From contig JAGAUW010000006.1 in the NCBI GenBank assembly GCA_017620615.1, positions 62,001-126,000 on the forward strand: a stretch of DNA of 64,000 nucleotides, given 5' to 3'. Shown piece by piece: positions 59,953-64,000 of the stretch. The translations under genes and the position numbers were made by a program. Every line of letters begins with the position of its first letter. Position 1 is the stretch's first letter. The stretch is from Clostridia bacterium. Its GTDB lineage: Bacteria; Bacillota; Clostridia; Monoglobales; Monoglobaceae. The notes below the pieces were generated by a model, which made no database searches, was not told where the DNA came from, and worked only from the letters and a program-made list of their open reading frames with translations.

Positions 59953-61662
59953 ATGAAAAAGACAGTATTATCACTTGTATTGGTCGTTGCTATGCTGATG
60001 AGCTGTGTTTGCACTGTTGGTGCGGCGGGACTTGGATTGGCTGCGCTTAAAACGTTGGCGGAAAGCAGGCCATCGCTTGTGTACGGTGACATTTCACTCA
60101 GTGCTGATGATGCAACCTATGTGGACACACTTTCTGTTACAGAAACCACAGAATTCTATGCAAAAGCAACCCTTGATATGTCAAAGGTAAAGGAAGATAT
60201 AGTCAAGGTATATCAAGAGCTTGACCCTGCACATCATAGCACACTTGATGCAAAAAAAGTAAGCGGTGAATTTACTATTAAAGTAAACATTGGTTCTGGT
60301 GTTTATGTTATACCTGATGCTGCTTCAACTGATGCCGCTATGGCAGGATTTAGTTTTGAAGATAGTACTGGTAATCCGGCAAGTGGTAATTTGTTTGTAG
60401 AAGATGGTGCCAGAGTTAAGTCAGGTGACTTTTCAACGGGTCATACAATAACGGTTACTGTTAAGGTTAACGACAAATTTGACGGTGTTAACGATACTAC
60501 TGTTGCCGATCTCGCTAGCATTCCCGATAAAATCAATTTTACCTATGGTGGACTTAAAGCGGTAGCAGACACTACTGTTGGTGGAACGATTACAGGTTCT
60601 GTGACAATTCATGATATAGATGGCGTTTCAGATGCTGTGATCAACTTTACCTTTGTTGATGCAAATGATACATCAGTTGCTATCCAGCCTGCAATCGTTG
60701 ACCTGCCTGCACTTCCCAGTGGCGGTGGTGGTGGAATAACACCCAAGCCCGAAACACCAAAGTATACAATCAAGTACGAAACAGATGGTGGTACCACATA
60801 TAAAGACGAAACTTATGCAGAGAACAAAGCTGTTAAAATCGACAAAGTTCCTACAAAAGAGGGCTATGTTTTTGACGGATGGTATGCAGATGCAAAACTT
60901 ACCGAGGAAATAGATTCTGTAACAGTTACAAAAGATACTACTGTATACGCAAAATGGGTTAAGGAAAGACATCCTGTTCCCGAAAACCTTAATGGTGTTG
61001 ATCACTTTGCGTACGTTATAGGCTATCCTGACGGAACTGTTCGCCCCAACGACAACATTACTCGTGCTGAGGTAACAACAATATTCTTTAGACTCTTAAA
61101 AGATGAAGTAAGAGATGCTGTCATTACAAACGAAAACAGCTTTGATGATGTAAGTTTGGATGATTGGCACAATGTTGCTATTTCAACTATGGCAAAGCTT
61201 GGTATTGTAAACGGACGTTTTGAAGACAGGTTCGTTCCTGATGCAAATATTACACGTGCAGAATTTACTGCAATCTGTGCAAGATTTGACACAACAGAAG
61301 TTGAATATGAAGGTAGCTTCAAGGATATCAACGGTCACTGGGCAGAAGAATATATCAAGAGAGCATCTGCTTATGGTTGGATAGAAGGTTACAGCGACAA
61401 CACATTCCGTCCTGACCAGTTTATTACACGTGCTGAGGCTATGACCCTTATCAACAGAGTTCTCAACCGTATTCCGCGTGATGCTGAAGATTTGCTCCAC
61501 GACGATATGGCAATCTGGTCTGACAATATGGACCCAAGCAAATGGTTCTATATCGCAGTTCAGGAAGCAACAAACAGCACTGAATATGAACGTCCGAACA
61601 GTCTTTACAAGACATGGACAGAGGTTGTTGAAAACAGAGATTGGTCTGAATACCAAAAATAA
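59953..61662 (+). CDS. SLH-domain cell-surface protein with an InlB_B-type repeat
   Basis: 569-residue secreted protein. A signal peptide (about residues 1-25) is followed by an N-terminal beta-rich domain (about 30-250) that I do not recognise; its strand pattern is reminiscent of cohesin-like adhesins. A Gly linker (SGGGGGI) precedes one InlB_B/flg_new repeat (about 272-338, FDGWYADAKLTEEI). Three SLH domains (about 345-510) carry ITRAEV, ITRAEF and ITRAEA. SLH domains bind pyruvylated wall polymers, so the protein is wall-anchored by its C-terminus. It has its own promoter and terminator. Confidence 0.9.
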   Translation: MKKTVLSLVLVVAMLMSCVCTVGAAGLGLAALKTLAESRPSLVYGDISLSADDATYVDTLSVTETTEFYAKATLDMSKVKEDIVKVYQELDPAHHSTLDAKKVSGEFTIKVNIGSGVYVIPDAASTDAAMAGFSFEDSTGNPASGNLFVEDGARVKSGDFSTGHTITVTVKVNDKFDGVNDTTVADLASIPDKINFTYGGLKAVADTTVGGTITGSVTIHDIDGVSDAVINFTFVDANDTSVAIQPAIVDLPALPSGGGGGITPKPETPKYTIKYETDGGTTYKDETYAENKAVKIDKVPTKEGYVFDGWYADAKLTEEIDSVTVTKDTTVYAKWVKERHPVPENLNGVDHFAYVIGYPDGTVRPNDNITRAEVTTIFFRLLKDEVRDAVITNENSFDDVSLDDWHNVAISTMAKLGIVNGRFEDRFVPDANITRAEFTAICARFDTTEVEYEGSFKDINGHWAEEYIKRASAYGWIEGYSDNTFRPDQFITRAEAMTLINRVLNRIPRDAEDLLHDDMAIWSDNMDPSKWFYIAVQEATNSTEYERPNSLYKTWTEVVENRDWSEYQK

Positions 61663-61678
61663 AATGAATTAAGAAACG

Positions 61679-61703
61679 AAGAGCCGTGTTATACGGCTCT
61701 TTG
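61679..61703 (+). terminator. Terminator after the SLH protein gene
   Basis: AAGAGCCGT and ACGGCTCTT form a 9-bp stem with a 5-nt loop; the T-run after it is short. Confidence 0.7.
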
Positions 61704-61737
61704 ATATGTAAACTTTATTTTATAAGGAGAATGCAAA

Positions 61738-62190
61738 ATGATTTACGATTTGATTGAAAACAAAGACTTATATTTGGGTCTTGGTGAAAAGTACAAAAAG
61801 GCTTTTGATTTTATTCTTAAGGCATCAGTTGAACTTCCCGCCCCCGGCAAATATGTGATTGACGGTGATGATGTATATGCAAATGTAAGCGAGTATGACA
61901 CAAAAACAGGCGAAGTTGTGTATGAAGCACATAAGGACTATGTTGATATTCAATATTTGATTTCAGGACACGAAAATATCTATTGGAAGAATATCAAGGA
62001 TTGTACTGTTACAACAGATTATAATGATGAAAAGGATTGTGCTTTGCTTACTGCTGAAAATCCTGTAGTATTAGATATGCAAAGGGGCAATTTTGCAATA
62101 CTTTTCCCGGATGATGTTCATGCTCCCTGCAGAACTGCCGGCGAGGTTTCACACGTGCACAAGATTGTTGTAAAAGTAAAAGTTGATTAG
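61738..62190 (+). CDS. YhcH/YjgK/YiaL family protein (DUF386)
   Basis: 150-residue cupin-like protein of a family whose members are linked to sialic acid and other sugar metabolism (possible anomerase or isomerase). Motifs are YEAHKDYVDIQYLISG, then LDMQRGNFAILFPDDVHAPC and VHKIVVKV, with His and Glu residues for a metal site. The ATG follows AAGGAG. No sialic acid genes are adjacent, so the sugar is unknown. It converges with pyrI at a shared terminator. Confidence 0.9.
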   Translation: MIYDLIENKDLYLGLGEKYKKAFDFILKASVELPAPGKYVIDGDDVYANVSEYDTKTGEVVYEAHKDYVDIQYLISGHENIYWKNIKDCTVTTDYNDEKDCALLTAENPVVLDMQRGNFAILFPDDVHAPCRTAGEVSHVHKIVVKVKVD

Positions 62191-62210
62191 TCTAAACGGT
62201 TACATAAAAA

Positions 62211-62245
62211 AACACACCTGCAAAATTTTGCAGGTGTGTTTTTGG
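62211..62245. terminator. Bidirectional terminator between yhcH and pyrI
   Basis: A 30-nt perfect palindrome (62211-62240, AACACACCTGCAAAA and its complement), with an A-tract on the left and TTT on the right. Confidence 0.88.
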
Positions 62246-62255
62246 GTATTTAAGA

Positions 62256-62675
62256 CTATTTACTGGCTTTTGTTTCGCAGTATGCACATCTGTACTCATG
62301 TAATTCACGATTTGTCAGTGTGAAAATATTTGGAAGCTCTTGTTCGGTGGTGGTGATGCATCTGGGGTTTTTGCAGAAGATGACATTGGTAAGCTTTTCG
62401 GGAAGAGTCATTTTCTTCTTTTCACAAAGCTTTCCGTCTTCAATTACATCAACGGTTGCAGTAGGTGACACATATCCCAAAATGTCCATATCAAGCTCAA
62501 TTTTTGCATCAATTTTGATGATGTCTTTCTTGCCCATTTTTCTGCTTGTTGCATTTTTGATGATAGCAACAGAACAATCAAGGCTGTCAAGGGCGAGGAG
62601 ATTGTAAACCTCCATACCTTTGCCTGCTTCGATGTGGTCAATGACAAAGCCGTTTTTGATTGAATCAATATTCAT
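62256..62675 (-). CDS. pyrI: Aspartate carbamoyltransferase regulatory subunit
   Basis: 139-residue zinc protein that assembles with PyrB and mediates allosteric control by nucleotides. The N-terminal nucleotide-binding domain is followed by a zinc domain with C-x4-C (FCKNPRCITT) and CAYCETK, all four Cys present. It starts one base after pyrB ends. A separate PyrI is typical of Clostridia and Enterobacteria but absent from B. subtilis. Confidence 0.95.
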   Translation of the reverse strand: MNIDSIKNGFVIDHIEAGKGMEVYNLLALDSLDCSVAIIKNATSRKMGKKDIIKIDAKIELDMDILGYVSPTATVDVIEDGKLCEKKKMTLPEKLTNVIFCKNPRCITTTEQELPNIFTLTNRELHEYRCAYCETKASK

Positions 62676-62676
62676 A

Positions 62677-63588
62677 CTATTTTACCTCCAAAAGCTTCAA
62701 AATCAAAGCCATACGCATATACTTTCCATTCAGCACCTGCTTGAAATAGCAAGCTCTCTTGTCGTCATCAACCGAGACGCTGATTTCGTTTACCCTGGGA
62801 AGAGGATGCATGATTGAAAGGTCTTCTTTTGCGTTTGCCAATTTTTCAGGGGTGAGAATATAACTGTCCTTGAGTCTCAAATAATCTTCCTCGTTGAAAA
62901 ATCTTTCCCGCTGAACTCTTGTCATATAAAGAATATCAAGCTGTGGCATATATTCTTCCAAATCCTTGGTTTGAATGTATTCAAGTCCGCACTCTTTGAT
63001 TTCGTTTTTTACATAGCTTGGCACTTTCAATTCATCAGGTGAAATAAGAACAAATTTTATGCCTTTATAACGGATTAGCGCATTGATAAGCGAATGAACA
63101 GTGCGTCCGAATTTAAGGTCACCGCAAAGACCAACTGTGAGACCCTCAAATCTGCCCTTTTCACGATGAATTGTGAGAAGGTCTGCAAGTGTCTGGGTGG
63201 GGTGATTATGTCCGCCGTCGCCTGCATTTATCACAGGAACTGATGCATTCATTGCAGCAACAAGGGGTGCACCCTCTTTTGGATGTCGCATTGCGATGAT
63301 GTCTGCATAGCAGGAAACCGTTTTTGCTGTGTCAGCAACGCTCTCGCCCTTTGCAGCGGAGCTTGAAGTTGCATCAGACATTGAAAGAACGTGTCCGCCA
63401 AGCTCATACATAGCAGCCTCAAAACTGAGGCGGGTGCGGGTGGAGGGCTCAAAAAACAATGTTGCAAGCTTTTTTCCGTCGCATTTGTGAGCATATTTTT
63501 CGGGGTTTTCGATAATATCCTCGGCAACAGCTATTATTTCTTCAAGTTCTTTCGTTGAAAGGTCTTTTATATCAATTACACTTCTCAT
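62677..63588 (-). CDS. pyrB: Aspartate carbamoyltransferase catalytic subunit
   Basis: Condenses carbamoyl phosphate and aspartate, the first committed pyrimidine step. The 303-residue protein has the carbamoyl-phosphate motif [12 protein letters not shown], the 80s loop [13 protein letters not shown], and [12 protein letters not shown]. The late active-site loop is [16 protein letters not shown] precedes the start codon. It is part of a pyrE-pyrB-pyrI run on the minus strand. Confidence 0.97.
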   Translation of the reverse strand: MRSVIDIKDLSTKELEEIIAVAEDIIENPEKYAHKCDGKKLATLFFEPSTRTRLSFEAAMYELGGHVLSMSDATSSSAAKGESVADTAKTVSCYADIIAMRHPKEGAPLVAAMNASVPVINAGDGGHNHPTQTLADLLTIHREKGRFEGLTVGLCGDLKFGRTVHSLINALIRYKGIKFVLISPDELKVPSYVKNEIKECGLEYIQTKDLEEYMPQLDILYMTRVQRERFFNEEDYLRLKDSYILTPEKLANAKEDLSIMHPLPRVNEISVSVDDDKRACYFKQVLNGKYMRMALILKLLEVK

Positions 63589-63620
63589 TGAAATCTATCC
63601 TTTCTTTTAAAGATTTTATC

Positions 63621-64000
63621 CTATGCACCAATCCAGGATTCGTCAGAGGGGTTATTGCGGAAAGCAATAAGTCTTTTTATGTCATCGGTTTTGATATAGC
63701 CTTCTTCTGCTGCAACCTCTGCAATAACATCAAAGTTTGTGAGGCTGACATTTTTAACATCTGCCGCAGCCAAATGGTCAAGACCTTTTTGCATACCGTA
63801 AGTGAAGATTGAAACAATGCCCAAAACTTCGGCACCTGCTTCGCGGAGAATGTTCACAACTTCGATAACGCTGCCACCGGTTGAGATAAGGTCTTCAACA
63901 ACAACAACTTTCTGACCGGGGAGGAGCTTGCCTTCAATCTGATTCTGTCTGCCGTGGTCTTTCGCACCGCTTCTTACATAACCCATAGGAAGTCCCATAA
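63621..64000 (-). CDS. pyrE: Orotate phosphoribosyltransferase (start outside window)
   Basis: The C-terminal about 126 residues are visible; the frame stays open to the window edge, so the start is missing. The PRPP-binding signature [13 protein letters not shown] and the preceding [13 protein letters not shown] loop ([16 protein letters not shown]) identify PyrE, which makes OMP from orotate. It is upstream of pyrB with a 32-nt gap and probably heads or continues a pyr operon. No PyrR-type attenuator is visible in the gap. Confidence 0.93.
   Translation of the reverse strand, partial: MGLPMGYVRSGAKDHGRQNQIEGKLLPGQKVVVVEDLISTGGSVIEVVNILREAGAEVLGIVSIFTYGMQKGLDHLAAADVKNVSLTNFDVIAEVAAEEGYIKTDDIKRLIAFRNNPSDESWIGA

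Overview
The window comes from a low-GC Gram-positive anaerobe, most likely a spore-forming member of the Clostridia. The evidence is gene content: a trimeric electron-bifurcating [FeFe]-hydrogenase (hydC, hydB, hydA), an NfnAB-type transhydrogenase pair, many radical-SAM enzymes, and sporulation genes (spoVM, gerW/ytfJ, a spoVB/yabM-type flippase). Neighbourhoods also match Firmicutes: yabM-mazG-rqcP, rny-ymdB, spoVM/rpmB, scpA-scpB-ytfI-ytfJ and polA-coaE. Most of the window is ordinary core chromosome. I saw no insertion sequence, prophage or CRISPR array. I could not name the species.

Layout. 1-11.1 kb: mfd (5' end missing), a membrane-anchored PPIase, a FHA-SEDS-PBP cell-wall operon, truA, a 1-phosphofructokinase-like kinase and a MATE exporter. 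11.2-16.4 kb: ruvX, a DUF1292 gene, topB and the nfnA/nfnB pair. 16.5-24.3 kb: tRNA-Pro on the minus strand, then recA-recX-rimO-pgsA, acpP, rnc, an Elp3-like radical-SAM gene, luxS and a B12/radical-SAM gene. 24.3-26.4 kb: a solitary HPr-kinase-like P-loop protein, a DtxR/MntR regulator and two small unknown genes. 26.5-35.5 kb: a flippase, mazG, rqcP, rny, ymdB, pgeF, a peptide-binding lipoprotein and dinB.

35.5-43.9 kb is the most coherent accessory block. Two DRTGG proteins, an anti-sigma-type ATPase, a sensory-type [FeFe]-hydrogenase homologue and a PHP phosphoesterase lie directly upstream of the hydC-ATPase-2Fe2S-hydB-hydA operon. The layout suggests that a hydrogen or redox signal is sensed next to the catalytic hydrogenase. 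44-46.1 kb holds two sugar-type ABC permeases with no binding protein or ATPase. 46.2-49.2 kb holds a small double-Cys membrane protein, spoVM (27 aa), rpmB, nagB and a ROK-type kinase.

49.3-58.1 kb: tRNA-Leu(CAA), a site-2 protease, scpA-scpB, DUF2953, gerW, polA, coaE, a lytic transglycosylase and an M18 aminopeptidase. 58.2-59.75 kb: tRNA-Leu(UAA) and an initiator tRNA-Met with an unusual C73, followed by a visibly AT-richer pair, an SDH-family Clp-fold serine proteinase and a 58-aa ORF. This is the best candidate for a horizontally acquired island. 59.9-64 kb: an SLH-domain surface protein, a YhcH-family protein, and pyrI, pyrB and pyrE (cut by the window end) on the minus strand.

Promoters listed are matches to the housekeeping sigma-A consensus (TTGACA-17-TATAAT) and terminators are GC-rich hairpins followed by T-runs. 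All were found by eye.
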